From IMG/VR virus record IMGVR_UViG_3300009494_000007, positions 1 through 43,617 of that record: a stretch of 43,617 nucleotides of DNA; one strand, 5' to 3'. Of this stretch, positions 1 through 6,399 are shown piece after piece (the first letter of the stretch is position 1; each line of letters starts with the position of its first letter). The position numbers were made by a program, and so were the translations under genes. The DNA comes from a virus. The notes beneath the pieces are model-generated. The model did not search any database. It saw only the letters and a program-made list of their open reading frames with translations, and was not told the origin of the DNA.

Positions 1-322
1 GCACAACCGCGTCGCCGTATACAAACCATTTGAAATTCATATCCCGCGCCACGGACTCAGCCCGCTCATCAAGCAACACATCCAGCTCCGCCCATTGGTC
101 TGGCGACAGCGTCCAGTCGAGCAGCAATTTCACCAGCGGCACGCCGACTGCGGCCGCTACCCGCGCCGCCGCCAGCACTTTGGGCTGCCGCTCCCCACGG
201 GTGTACTCCCACAACGCCGTCGGTGACACGTCGGCCGATTTCGCCAGTGCGTTGACAGACTGGCCAGTGGCTGCAATGGCAGCCCTCAGATTGTGCGCAA
301 AAATACTCAATTCTTCGTTCAT
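1..322 (-). CDS. XRE-family transcriptional regulator, paralog 1 (partial, C-terminus beyond window)
   Basis: The gene starts at ATG 322 and runs off the left edge after 107 codons. It opens with MNEELSIFAHNL, followed by a helix-turn-helix of the Cro/CI (XRE) type at about residues 8-60 (motif SVNALAKSADVSPTALWEY), so it should bind DNA as a small repressor. It sits one base after the stop of paralog 2 (TGA-G-ATG), and that paralog's last codons (CAGGAGGAG) provide its ribosome-binding site. It is a mosaic: the N-terminus matches paralog 2 (324-779), while the recognition-helix region matches paralog 3 (4243-4692). The target is unknown; the dyads described elsewhere in the window are candidates. 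Confidence 0.8.
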   Translation of the reverse strand, partial: MNEELSIFAHNLRAAIAATGQSVNALAKSADVSPTALWEYTRGERQPKVLAAARVAAAVGVPLVKLLLDWTLSPDQWAELDVLLDERAESVARDMNFKWFVYGDAVV

Positions 323-323
323 C

Positions 324-779
324 TCACTTCTCCTCCTGCGGACGGGTGATCAGCGTCATCGTCCAGGAGGCGTCATCGAATCGCGAGAGGTCGGCGAGCG
401 TCGCGCCGCCAATGCGTCTACAGGCGCACCCGGCGCAGACCCACGACTCCCCCATCGGCACAACCGCGTCGCCGTATACAAACCATTTGAAATTCATATC
501 CCGCGCCACGGACTCAGCCCGCTCATCAAGCAACTCGTCCAGCTCCGCCCACACCTCTGGCGACAGCGTCCAGTCGAGCAGCAATTTCACCAGTGGCACG
601 CCGACTGTGGCCGCAACCCGCGCCCCCGCCAGCAACTGGGGCTGCCGCTCCCCGTCACGATATGCCGCCAACGCCGACGGGGACACGTCGGCCGATTTCG
701 CCAGTGCGTTGACAGACTGGCCAGTGGCTGCAATGGCAACCCTCAGATTGTGCGCAAAAATACTCAATTCTTCGTTCAT
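324..779 (-). CDS. XRE-family transcriptional regulator, paralog 2
   Basis: 151 aa. Residues ~8-60 form a Cro/CI-type helix-turn-helix (NALAKSADVSPSALAAY). The ~90-residue C-terminal part is shared with the paralogs (ARDMNFKWFVYGD, then LSRFDDA-WTMTLITRP) and has no function I recognise. The recognition helix differs from paralogs 1 and 3 (SALAAYRDG versus TALWEYTRG), suggesting a different operator. The ATG at 779 is preceded by GGAG inside a 6-bp hairpin (786-800), which could limit translation. The gene lies downstream of a small paralogous protein (832-1134) and is followed immediately by paralog 1, so the two are probably co-translated. Confidence 0.85.
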   Translation of the reverse strand: MNEELSIFAHNLRVAIAATGQSVNALAKSADVSPSALAAYRDGERQPQLLAGARVAATVGVPLVKLLLDWTLSPEVWAELDELLDERAESVARDMNFKWFVYGDAVVPMGESWVCAGCACRRIGGATLADLSRFDDASWTMTLITRPQEEK

Positions 780-785
780 CTCACA

Positions 786-800
786 GGCTCCTTCGGAGCC
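786..800 (-). promoter_or_regulatory. Hairpin burying the Shine-Dalgarno of the regulator at 324-779
   Basis: On the minus strand the leader reads GGCTCC-GAA-GGAGCC, a 6-bp stem with a 3-nt loop. Its 3' arm contains the GGAG that lies 8 nt before the ATG at 779. A near-identical structure (GCTCC-GAA-GGAGC) precedes paralog 3 at 4700-4712. Conservation in front of two paralogs suggests translational control, although both could simply be copies from the same duplication. Confidence 0.5.
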
Positions 801-831
801 GCGCTTCGGCGGCCCCGACTTTGTGTGCTTT

Positions 832-1134
832 CTATCGGCGCTCTACCGCCCAAGCCCGCCCCCGCCAAATCTGGAACACGACCTCGTTGACACGGAGGTC
901 GTGTTCCTCATCAGTGTCGCCGACAGGATCGGTGATGATGTTCCTGTCATTGGCGCTGCGGAGATCAATGACAATTTCCGCTCCGGGGTATTCGACGACC
1001 AATTTATCATGGATAGCCCACATCAGATTATCCAGGCTCCAGTCGATATTGTATTTATCCGCACCATCTGGCCAGAAAATACTACCCTCACTCATTTCAA
1101 CTTTGATTACCCACCCATCGTATTTCCCGCCCAT
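832..1134 (-). CDS. Small duplicated protein of the MGGKYDG family, copy 1
   Basis: 100 aa, function unknown. The protein has an N-terminal beta-strand pattern (KYDGWVIKVEMSEG), a central helix (LMWAIHDKLVVEYPGAEI), an acidic D/E stretch (DTDEEHD) and a C-terminal strand around QIWRGRAWA. Close paralogs lie at 5065-5358, 5494-5805 and 5941-6252, with a divergent one at 4745-5068. I chose ATG 1134 because GAGGAGG sits just upstream and the copy at 5941 also begins here (MNGKYDG). An upstream in-frame ATG would fall inside the conserved leader. No enzymatic motif is visible; a small phage-specific binding or inhibitor protein is conceivable but unsupported. Confidence 0.75.
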   Translation of the reverse strand: MGGKYDGWVIKVEMSEGSIFWPDGADKYNIDWSLDNLMWAIHDKLVVEYPGAEIVIDLRSANDRNIITDPVGDTDEEHDLRVNEVVFQIWRGRAWAVERR

Positions 1135-1270
1135 CTCACTCCTCCTCGTTGATGTTAATTGAATGCTGTTCGCCGGGCGCATTGCCCGTTGCCCGCTCCC
1201 CGCCCCGTGGAGGCCAGCACTGTGGAGAGCTATCGGGGCCGCATCGAGCGGCCCCAACTTGCGTTTTCTC
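1135..1270 (-). repeat. Conserved ~136-bp leader repeat, copy 1 (hairpin 1235-1255)
   Basis: A non-coding leader upstream of the gene at 832-1134. It contains a perfect 8-bp stem GGGGCCGC/GCGGCCCC with a 5-nt loop at 1235-1255, beginning exactly 101 nt from the start codon. Near-identical copies, with the same 101-nt hairpin-to-start distance, precede the paralogs at 5358 and 5805. No T-run follows the hairpin on the minus strand, so it looks less like an intrinsic terminator than like an RNA regulatory element or a stabilising processing hairpin. Confidence 0.7.
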
Positions 1271-1669
1271 CTATCGACCCCGCGCACAACAGTGCGGACA
1301 CGTCCACTCCTCATCAATCTGCGGCTCTGACTCGCCAGCCAACCAGAGAACCGTTACCGTTTGCGTTTCGCCAGTGGGACAGGCGATATGTGTCTCGTAC
1401 TCCTCGCCGATTTCTCCTACCGTCTCATAGCGTCCCCAACAGCGCACTGTAAAATCGACCTCTGTGGCGACTGTCGCAACGATGCGGCGGTGACTATCCC
1501 ACGAATGAGACGAACAGCGCTCAATCATTAACGCCCTCTCGTCTGCGATTTCCTGGCGGGCCTCGGGCAGCGTCATCGGGCCAGACACATCTGCATTTTG
1601 CCAGGGTATCTCGCGCTCATCGCCAAATGCCGAACTAATATACTGTACCAAAAAGTGTTTCTTTTCCAT
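1271..1669 (-). CDS. Hypothetical early protein with C-terminal CPHC motif
   Basis: 132 aa, not recognised. It begins MEKKHFLVQYISSAFGDE at ATG 1669, behind a purine-rich GAGGAGAGAG site. The middle is helical (LPEARQEIADERALMIERC) and the C-terminus has a WTCPHCCARG cluster that could bind a metal. It is the first gene after the strong promoter at 1718-1746. The same promoter block drives a different gene (5941-6252) further right, so this gene was joined to, or left behind by, a duplicated promoter cassette. It is followed by leader copy 1. Confidence 0.65.
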   Translation of the reverse strand: MEKKHFLVQYISSAFGDEREIPWQNADVSGPMTLPEARQEIADERALMIERCSSHSWDSHRRIVATVATEVDFTVRCWGRYETVGEIGEEYETHIACPTGETQTVTVLWLAGESEPQIDEEWTCPHCCARGR

Positions 1670-1717
1670 CTCTCTCTCCTCGGTTATCTGGGATTTTCTC
1701 AATCCCTCATTAACCAC

Positions 1718-1746
1718 AGTATACCACAAACAGGACGCCCTGTCAA
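1718..1746 (-). promoter_or_regulatory. Consensus sigma70-type promoter, copy 1
   Basis: On the minus strand TTGACA (1746-1741), a 17-bp spacer and TATACT (1723-1718): an almost perfect housekeeping promoter reading into the gene at 1271-1669. The block is duplicated at 6301-6329. Just upstream lie palindromic GGTACC and GGAATTCC elements at about 1756-1776 and the dyad at 1795-1816, so it is probably repressible. Confidence 0.85.
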
Positions 1747-1794
1747 TAGTTTTTGGTACCAATTCCCGGAATTCCCAAAACTCGTTTGGCTCCC

Positions 1795-1816
1795 ATATAG
1801 TACCTGCGTACTATAT
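1795..1816. promoter_or_regulatory. 22-bp dyad operator ATATAGTAC-CTGC-GTACTATAT, copy 1
   Basis: A perfect 9-bp inverted repeat around a 4-nt centre. The same sequence recurs at 6378-6399, and an imperfect version (one mismatch in 8-bp arms) lies between the divergent promoters at 8874-8893. It overlaps the stop codon of the gene at 1811-2398 and lies about 50 bp upstream of the -35 of the promoter at 1718-1746. The size and symmetry suit a dimeric helix-turn-helix repressor such as the XRE proteins encoded nearby. This assignment is inference. Confidence 0.7.
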
Positions 1817-2398
1817 GGCCTCCCACCGCTCCAACTCCGCGCGTACCTCTGGAAGTACCCGCTCGCGGTTTGACGCCACCACCGCCAGCATACCCGCTGC
1901 ACCAGCAAGCCACCGCCCGCGCGCCGACCCCCGCGCGCTTTCGATGGCCGCCAGCGCGCGCCCCTGTTCGAGCGTCGCTGGATTTGTGACTCCGAGCGCC
2001 TGCTGCTGCATCGTTGAACCATCCAGGACGAACGCGCCGGTGGGGGTTTCGATTACGGAGACGCCGCGCCCCACGCGCGTGACATTCCTGGCATACCGCA
2101 ACGCATACACCGACACCGCCGCGCTTCCGGTCAACAGCACGACCGACACGCCCAGGGCCCCGGTTGTTATAAGCGCGGTCAGGCCCCCCACCCTGACCGC
2201 GTGAAGATCATTTGCAACATCGAGCGCCTGAGTTTCGCGGGCTGTGCGCGCGTTGTTGCGCGCATCAATCCAGCGGCTCGCGGCCCCAGACATCGGGCCA
2301 CATACGACCGAGGCCACGATCAGAGCGCACACGACCAACGTTATCGCGGCGTTCGTGTCCAGCGCGGGAATGCGCACGCGGGGGCGGGGGAGTTTCAT
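1811..2398 (-). CDS. Predicted membrane protein
   Basis: 195 aa, function unknown. A short basic N-terminus (MKLPRPRVRIP) is followed by a hydrophobic segment at about residues 15-38, a charged loop and helix (WIDARNNARTARETQALD), a second long hydrophobic segment at about 68-98, and a cytoplasmic-looking tail with a weaker hydrophobic stretch near 165-178. Start ATG 2398 lies one base after the previous stop, with AAGGCGGC as the ribosome-binding site. The last residues WEAI* are encoded within the duplicated promoter/operator block and are shared with the unrelated gene at 6394-6693. A cell-envelope or superinfection-exclusion role is possible but unproven. Confidence 0.65.
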   Translation of the reverse strand: MKLPRPRVRIPALDTNAAITLVVCALIVASVVCGPMSGAASRWIDARNNARTARETQALDVANDLHAVRVGGLTALITTGALGVSVVLLTGSAAVSVYALRYARNVTRVGRGVSVIETPTGAFVLDGSTMQQQALGVTNPATLEQGRALAAIESARGSARGRWLAGAAGMLAVVASNRERVLPEVRAELERWEAI

Positions 2399-2399
2399 C

Positions 2400-2930
2400 T
2401 TAGCCGCCTTTGTGCCCACGATATTTCCCGTGCCATACGTGGCTCATAATACCTGGCTCCCAGTCGCATTCGCCATCATAATCCCGCTCGTTCAGATATG
2501 AACAGCCGCCACAGAATGCCATTCCGCCTTCAAAAAATTCGAGGTGCATCGAGTGCTGTGGGAATTTCACAGCCAGCGCCTCGATCACCGGAATAGGCGG
2601 AGCCCACGCTGTGTCAAAAACCAGATGTTCATCTTCTATATGAACATCACCGGCGCCCCACATAGCGCCCCAGTGCTCGCGGCACCACCGATTGCCGCCG
2701 CTGCTATATCCGTCCCTGGTATCACCCCACCGAGCGACAAACTCCGCCCGGCCGTCTTCGGAGAGACACCGGCCGTCAACGCTTAGCCGCCAATCGGCGT
2801 CGAGCTTGGCGAACCTGGCGGGATACGGGATGAGGCGGTTGAAATCGAACCCGCTCCCCATAAACTGCATCACGTCAGCCAGCGCCGCATCATCATCGAA
2901 ATACAGCTCGTTTCGGCAGCAGTTCGGCAT
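2400..2930 (-). CDS. YubB/Api92-like (DUF1281 family) protein
   Basis: 176 aa. The opening MPNCCRNELYF, a central NRLIPYPARF, the pattern NRWCREHWGAMWGAGDV, then FDTAWAPPIPVIEALAVKFP and a final FEGGMAFCGG match a protein family common on phages and plasmids (YubB/Api92-like, ferredoxin-like fold) whose biochemical role is not established. ATG 2930 overlaps the previous stop (TAATG), with GGAGGA just upstream. The family's accessory distribution suggests a conjugation- or phage-associated role. The call rests on motif order only. Confidence 0.75.
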   Translation of the reverse strand: MPNCCRNELYFDDDAALADVMQFMGSGFDFNRLIPYPARFAKLDADWRLSVDGRCLSEDGRAEFVARWGDTRDGYSSGGNRWCREHWGAMWGAGDVHIEDEHLVFDTAWAPPIPVIEALAVKFPQHSMHLEFFEGGMAFCGGCSYLNERDYDGECDWEPGIMSHVWHGKYRGHKGG

Positions 2931-3685
2931 TAACTTCCTCCTGTGGTTTTGCGCATCACCCGGCGCGCATATTGTTGCGAGCACGCGCACAGGTTCGCCA
3001 GAGTTTCAGCGTGAGTTTCGCCACCAGAAACCAGGCGCGAAACACAAACGGCTTTTGTTTCGTCGACGCGGGTTTGTTTCGCGCCTGGTTCGTTTTGAAG
3101 CTCGTCAGGTTCGCGCCCGGTTTCGTTTGTTTCGCCTGAGATTCGCTCGGGGGTTCGGAGTTTCACACCCGGTTCGCCTGAAGTTCGTTTTTGCTTCGCG
3201 CCTGGTTCGTCGCCGGTGCTCGGAGGTTCAAGAAGCAACGATTGGGCGAACCCGATAAACGCGCCCAGCAACGGCACGAACGCGGCGGAAACTAACGCCA
3301 CCCACTGCGCATCTGCGCCCTCGATGGCTGGCATAACAAGCAACAGCTGACGCCAAGAGAAAAACCAGCTGTAAAATACCACCACGCCCTCGCACGCCAA
3401 CAGATAGCGCGCCAGTTTGTGCCGCTTTGTCCCTGCACTACTTGTGCGGATCAGGACGCCATAATAAAACATCACAACCATTCCCGCCGCGTCAGTGGTG
3501 GTGTTGAGCAGATATCCAGCCCAGGCCCAGGCGTTCCACCGGGCCATATACGCGCCGTCAATCCCCGACGACGACAACATCAACGACGCCCCGAAAAACC
3601 AGAGCGCATTTTTGTATAACGCGCTCCGGGCCGCGCGAAGCGCCCTAGCCACAATCCACGTTCGCAAGGCGCGCGGCGATTGCAA
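2930..3685 (-). CDS. Four-helix membrane protein with C-terminal helix-turn-helix-like tail
   Basis: Up to 251 aa. The N-terminal ~150 residues contain about four hydrophobic segments (around ALWFFGASLML, AGYLLNTTTDAAGMVVMFYY, LLACEGVVVFYSWFF and WVALVSAAFVPLLGAFIG). A charged linker follows with repeats of EPGAK(Q/T)(K/T)R. The last 25 residues (ETLANLCACSQQYARRVM) resemble a helix-turn-helix. The layout recalls membrane proteins of phage and plasmid accessory loci, but no function can be assigned. The true start may be GTG 3652, which overlaps the upstream stop, giving 240 aa. The linker DNA carries a 16-bp inverted repeat (3029-3090). Confidence 0.65.
   Translation of the reverse strand: MQSPRALRTWIVARALRAARSALYKNALWFFGASLMLSSSGIDGAYMARWNAWAWAGYLLNTTTDAAGMVVMFYYGVLIRTSSAGTKRHKLARYLLACEGVVVFYSWFFSWRQLLLVMPAIEGADAQWVALVSAAFVPLLGAFIGFAQSLLLEPPSTGDEPGAKQKRTSGEPGVKLRTPERISGETNETGREPDELQNEPGAKQTRVDETKAVCVSRLVSGGETHAETLANLCACSQQYARRVMRKTTGGS
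3029..3090. repeat. 16-bp perfect inverted repeat inside a coding linker
   Basis: AACCAGGCGCGAAACA at 3029-3044 is repeated in inverse orientation at 3075-3090. A further direct copy of the right arm's core (TTCGCGCCTGGTTCGT) lies near 3196-3210. The copies encode EPGAK-type linker repeats of the membrane protein at 2930-3685. The repeats could mediate deletion or expansion of the linker, or form an mRNA hairpin. Confidence 0.65.
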
Positions 3686-4241
3686 TCAGGTCGTGGTTGA
3701 GATACTCGCGAATAGCATTTATCTCGTCCACCATATCGATGACCTCCGCGCTCGACAATCCGCCGCGCGCTTCGTCTTCCGCCGTCTCTCCGCTATGTGC
3801 CACCCACTCGCGGGCAGCGGTCACGGAGATGAGGGAGTCGGCGGGGGCAACGGTGTTGGGAAAACCACAAACATCGGCAACGCGGCCACCGCCATACGTA
3901 TACCAGCAATCCTCGTTAAAAACCGGCGCGTCAGTGTCTTCGTACATCCACCACCCCCCACATTCTCGCGCCACATCGCGCGCCAACCACATCGGAGCCC
4001 AACCCATCGCCGTCTCAACCGCGTCCGCAATTCGCACCACCCTAGCGGCTGGGATTGCGTGTGGCCACGGGGTGGGGGCGAGAAGTGCGTTTAGACGCGC
4101 GATCTCTTGATTCGCCCTCTGGAGCTCGGTCGCCATCTCCGCGTTCTCGGTTTTTAGCGCCGCGCATTTATTGTTCAGTTCGATGACGCGTCGAACCCAG
4201 TGATCTCGATCAAACCTCATTGCATCCAACCTGTTCCCCAC
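3645..4241 (-). CDS. Coiled-coil protein with shared WWMYED domain, paralog A
   Basis: 198 aa, function unknown. Residues ~18-55 form a coiled coil (LNNKCAALKTENAEMATEL). A domain shared by three genes in this window follows: PWPHAIPAARVVRIADAVE, then LARDVARECGGWWMYEDTD, then SLISVTAAREWVAHSGETAEDE. A helical tail ends the protein. Paralogs are at 8954-9523 (plus strand) and 41369-41989 (minus strand). GTG 4241 is taken as the start because the paralog at 41989 begins with the same GTG-encoded MG(N/K)(R/K)LDA and has no ATG at the later position. The upstream gene's stop is one base away. Confidence 0.7.
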   Translation of the reverse strand: MGNRLDAMRFDRDHWVRRVIELNNKCAALKTENAEMATELQRANQEIARLNALLAPTPWPHAIPAARVVRIADAVETAMGWAPMWLARDVARECGGWWMYEDTDAPVFNEDCWYTYGGGRVADVCGFPNTVAPADSLISVTAAREWVAHSGETAEDEARGGLSSAEVIDMVDEINAIREYLNHDLIAIAARLANVDCG

Positions 4242-4242
4242 G

Positions 4243-4692
4243 TTACACCCCCTGCGGACGGGTGATTAGCGTCATCGTCCAGGGGGCGTCATCAAATCGC
4301 GAGAGGTCGAGTGTCGCGGTTCTAATGTACACATAATCGCCGCCAGGGCAGACCCACGAAGCCGTCATCGGCACAGCCGCGCGATCGTATACAAACCATT
4401 TGAAATTTTTATCCCGCGCCACGCACTCGGCCCGCCCACCCCGCAGCTCGTCCAGCGTCGCCCACTCCTCTGGCGACAGCGTCCAGTCGAGCAACAGATA
4501 CGTCAGCGGCACACCGACCGCGACCGCAACCCGCGCCGCCGCCAGCACTTTGGGCTGCCGCTCCCCACGGGTGTACTCCCACAACGCCGTCGGGGACACG
4601 TCGGCCGATTTCGCCAGTGCGTTGACAGACTGGCCAGATGCGGCAATAGCGACGCTCAGATTGTGCGCAAAAGTTTCCAATTCTTCGTTCAT
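4243..4692 (-). CDS. XRE-family transcriptional regulator, paralog 3
   Basis: 149 aa. A Cro/CI-type helix-turn-helix lies at residues ~8-60 (NALAKSADVSPTALWEYTRG), followed by the same C-terminal extension as paralogs 1 and 2 (KNFKWFVYDRAAVP, LSRFDDAPWTMTLITRP). In paralog 2 the cysteine cluster in this tail reads CAGCAC; here it is reduced to one cysteine. ATG 4692 has GGAG inside the hairpin at 4700-4712. It lies at the head of a pair with the coiled-coil gene 3645-4241, separated by a single base. It is likely a DNA-binding repressor; its target is not known. Confidence 0.85.
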   Translation of the reverse strand: MNEELETFAHNLSVAIAASGQSVNALAKSADVSPTALWEYTRGERQPKVLAAARVAVAVGVPLTYLLLDWTLSPEEWATLDELRGGRAECVARDKNFKWFVYDRAAVPMTASWVCPGGDYVYIRTATLDLSRFDDAPWTMTLITRPQGV

Positions 4693-4699
4693 CTCACAA

Positions 4700-4712
4700 G
4701 CTCCTTCGGAGC
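4700..4712 (-). promoter_or_regulatory. Hairpin burying the Shine-Dalgarno of the regulator at 4243-4692
   Basis: On the minus strand GCTCC-GAA-GGAGC forms a 5-bp stem. The GGAG of its 3' arm is the ribosome-binding site of ATG 4692. It is the counterpart of the 6-bp hairpin at 786-800. Confidence 0.5.
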
Positions 4713-4744
4713 CGTCGCGCTGACCGGCCCCAACTTTGTATGCG

Positions 4745-5068
4745 TTACGGACCGATCGGACTGACGGCGTCGAGTCCCACCCAGGCGCTCGCCTCACGAA
4801 CTCGTTTCACGATGTCCTCGACCCAGGGACTCAAAACGACGTCAGCGCAATTGTACCCATCGAGGGCAACGAATCGAGTTGTATTGCTGAATAGTTGAAT
4901 AAACACCGTCGCGCCTGGAAATTGACTGCACAGGGCGTGTCTGATTTTGTTTTTCAGGTGCACCTGTGATATCCGTTGCTCGTTGGCGGTAACTCGACAC
5001 AATCCCGACAGGTCAAAAACCGCGGCGCTGTCCAGCTCCACGATGATGGCGTATTCATGGTACATCAT
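4745..5068 (-). CDS. Divergent relative of the MGGKYDG small-protein family
   Basis: 107 aa, unknown function. It begins MMYHEYAIIVELD and keeps the family's pattern of strand, helix ending in QFPGATVFIQL (compare EYPGAEIVINL in the neighbours), and a C-terminal W-containing segment. Overall similarity is low, so this is an old duplication. The ATG at 5068 overlaps the upstream paralog's stop (ATGATGA arrangement), indicating translational coupling with 5065-5358. No catalytic motif was seen. Confidence 0.65.
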   Translation of the reverse strand: MMYHEYAIIVELDSAAVFDLSGLCRVTANEQRISQVHLKNKIRHALCSQFPGATVFIQLFSNTTRFVALDGYNCADVVLSPWVEDIVKRVREASAWVGLDAVSPIGP

Positions 5069-5358
5069 AGCCGCACCGCCCAGTCCCCGTCCTGCCAAAT
5101 CTGGCCCACGAATCCGTTGACACAGAGACCGTGCTCCTCGTCAATGTCGCCATCGGAATCAACAACGACATCCCTGTCATTGATGCTGTGAAGATTAATG
5201 ACAATTTCCGCTCCGGGGTATTCGGCGGTCAATTTGGCCCTAATCATCGAGGATAATTTGCCAAAACTTCTGGTGACATCCAAATTATCATCTGGCCCAA
5301 AAATTCCGTCTTCGCTCATTTCAACTTTGATTACCCAACCGTCATATTTCCCGCCCAT
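5065..5358 (-). CDS. Small duplicated protein of the MGGKYDG family, copy 2
   Basis: 97 aa, unknown function. It has the strand motif KYDGWVIKVEMSEDG, a helix before AEYPGAEIVINLHSIND, an acidic DSDGDIDEEHG stretch and a C-terminal FVGQIWQDGDWAV. Its second half is nearly identical to copies 3 and 4, while the segment at residues 20-45 (DDNLDVTRSFGKLSSMI) differs, suggesting diversification of one face. It follows leader copy 2 and has GAGGAGG before ATG 5358. Confidence 0.75.
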   Translation of the reverse strand: MGGKYDGWVIKVEMSEDGIFGPDDNLDVTRSFGKLSSMIRAKLTAEYPGAEIVINLHSINDRDVVVDSDGDIDEEHGLCVNGFVGQIWQDGDWAVRL

Positions 5359-5493
5359 CTCACTCCTCCTCGCTGATGTTAATTGAATGCTGTTCGCCGA
5401 GCGCATTGCCCGTTGCCCGCTCCCCGCCCCGTGGAGGCCAGCACTATGGAGAGCTGTCGGGGCCGCATTGAGCGGCCCCAACTTTGTGTTACG
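5359..5493 (-). repeat. Conserved leader repeat, copy 2 (hairpin 5459-5479)
   Basis: Second copy of the leader described at 1135-1270. The 8-bp GGGGCCGC/GCGGCCCC hairpin lies at 5459-5479, again 101 nt from the start codon. It fills the gap between paralogs 3 and 2. The near-identity of non-coding DNA implies recent duplication or continuing gene conversion. Confidence 0.7.
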
Positions 5494-5805
5494 CTACGAA
5501 CGCTCTATCGCCCAATCCGCCCAAACCCCCCCCTGCCAAATCTGAATCACGAACCCGTTGACACAGAGACCGTGCTCCTCGTCAATGTCGCCATCGGAGT
5601 CAACAACGACATCCATGTCATTGATGCTGTGAAGATTAATGACAATTTCCGCTCCGGGGTATTCGGCGGTCAATTTATCATGAATGGCCCACATCAGATT
5701 GTCCAGGCTCCAGTCGACATTGTATTCATCCGTACCCTCTGGCCCGAAAATCCCATACTCGCTCATTTCAACTTTGATTACCCACCCATCGTATTTCCCG
5801 CCCAT
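5494..5805 (-). CDS. Small duplicated protein of the MGGKYDG family, copy 3
   Basis: 103 aa, unknown function. Starts at ATG 5805 behind GAGGAGG. Compared with copy 2 it keeps the WSLDNLMWAIHDKL helix seen in copy 1, but shares the DSDGDIDEEHGLCVNGFV tail with copy 2. It is therefore a mosaic of the two types. It lies between two leader repeats in a tandem array. Confidence 0.75.
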   Translation of the reverse strand: MGGKYDGWVIKVEMSEYGIFGPEGTDEYNVDWSLDNLMWAIHDKLTAEYPGAEIVINLHSINDMDVVVDSDGDIDEEHGLCVNGFVIQIWQGGVWADWAIERS

Positions 5806-5940
5806 CTCACTCCTCCTCGTTGATGTTAATTGAATGCTGTTCGCCGGGCGCATTGCCCGTTGCCCGCTCCCCGCCCCGTGGAGGCCAGCACTATGGAGAG
5901 CTGTCGGGGCCGCATCGAGCGGCCCCAACTTTGTGTTACG
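5806..5940 (-). repeat. Conserved leader repeat, copy 3 (hairpin 5906-5926)
   Basis: Third copy of the ~136-bp leader, with the same hairpin at 5906-5926, 101 nt upstream of ATG 5805. See 1135-1270. Confidence 0.7.
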
Positions 5941-6252
5941 CTACGAGCACTCTATCGCCCAATCCGCCCAGTCCCAGTCCTGCCAAATCTGGCCCACGAA
6001 TCCGTTGACACTGTGGCCGTGCTCCTCGTCAATGTCGCCGTCAGGATCGGTGATGATGTTCCTGTCATTGGCGCTGCGGAGATCAATTGCGATTTCCGCT
6101 CCGGGGTATTCGACGACCAATTTGTCTTGGATAGCCCGCGCCAGATTGTCCAGGCTCCAGCTGACATTGTATTTATCCGCACCATCTGGCCAGAAAATCC
6201 CGCCCTCGCTCATTTCAACTTTGATTTCGTAACCGTCGTATTTCCCGTTCAT
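5941..6252 (-). CDS. Small duplicated protein of the MGGKYDG family, copy 4
   Basis: 103 aa, unknown function, starting MNGKYDGYEIKVEMSEGG at ATG 6252. It is the first gene behind the duplicated promoter at 6301-6329 and lacks the leader repeat found before copies 1-3. The 5' untranslated region instead matches that of the gene at 1271-1669 almost base for base. It shares LRSANDRNIITDP with copy 1 and the acidic DIDEEHGHSVNGFVGQIW tail with copies 2 and 3. Confidence 0.75.
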   Translation of the reverse strand: MNGKYDGYEIKVEMSEGGIFWPDGADKYNVSWSLDNLARAIQDKLVVEYPGAEIAIDLRSANDRNIITDPDGDIDEEHGHSVNGFVGQIWQDWDWADWAIECS

Positions 6253-6300
6253 CTCTCTCTCCTCGGTTATCTGGGATTTTCTCAATCCCTCATTAACCAC

Positions 6301-6329
6301 AGTATACCACAAACAGGACGCCCTGTCAA
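6301..6329 (-). promoter_or_regulatory. Consensus sigma70-type promoter, copy 2
   Basis: TTGACA (6329-6324), a 17-bp spacer and TATACT (6306-6301) on the minus strand, identical to copy 1 at 1718-1746. It drives the array 5941 to 4745 and probably genes beyond. The duplicated block extends from about 6254 to 6413, including the operator and the last codons of the upstream gene. Confidence 0.85.
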
Positions 6330-6377
6330 TAGTTTTTGGTACCAATTCCCGGAATTCCCAAAACCCGTTTGGCCCCG

Positions 6378-6399
6378 ATATAGTACCTGCGTACTATAT
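6378..6399. promoter_or_regulatory. 22-bp dyad operator ATATAGTAC-CTGC-GTACTATAT, copy 2
   Basis: A perfect copy of the dyad at 1795-1816, in the same position relative to its promoter (about 50 bp upstream of the -35) and overlapping the stop codon of the gene at 6394-6693. Confidence 0.7.

Noticed and set aside
1235-1255. GGGGCCGC hairpins as rho-independent terminators
   Set aside because: All three copies lack a T-run on the transcribed minus strand and sit at fixed distance upstream of a start codon, so I list them as part of a leader repeat instead.
30-3258. Long plus-strand open frames opposite the leftward genes
   Set aside because: They are antisense to genes with clear motifs and ribosome-binding sites, have Ser/Arg/Pro-rich random composition and lack their own ribosome-binding sites.
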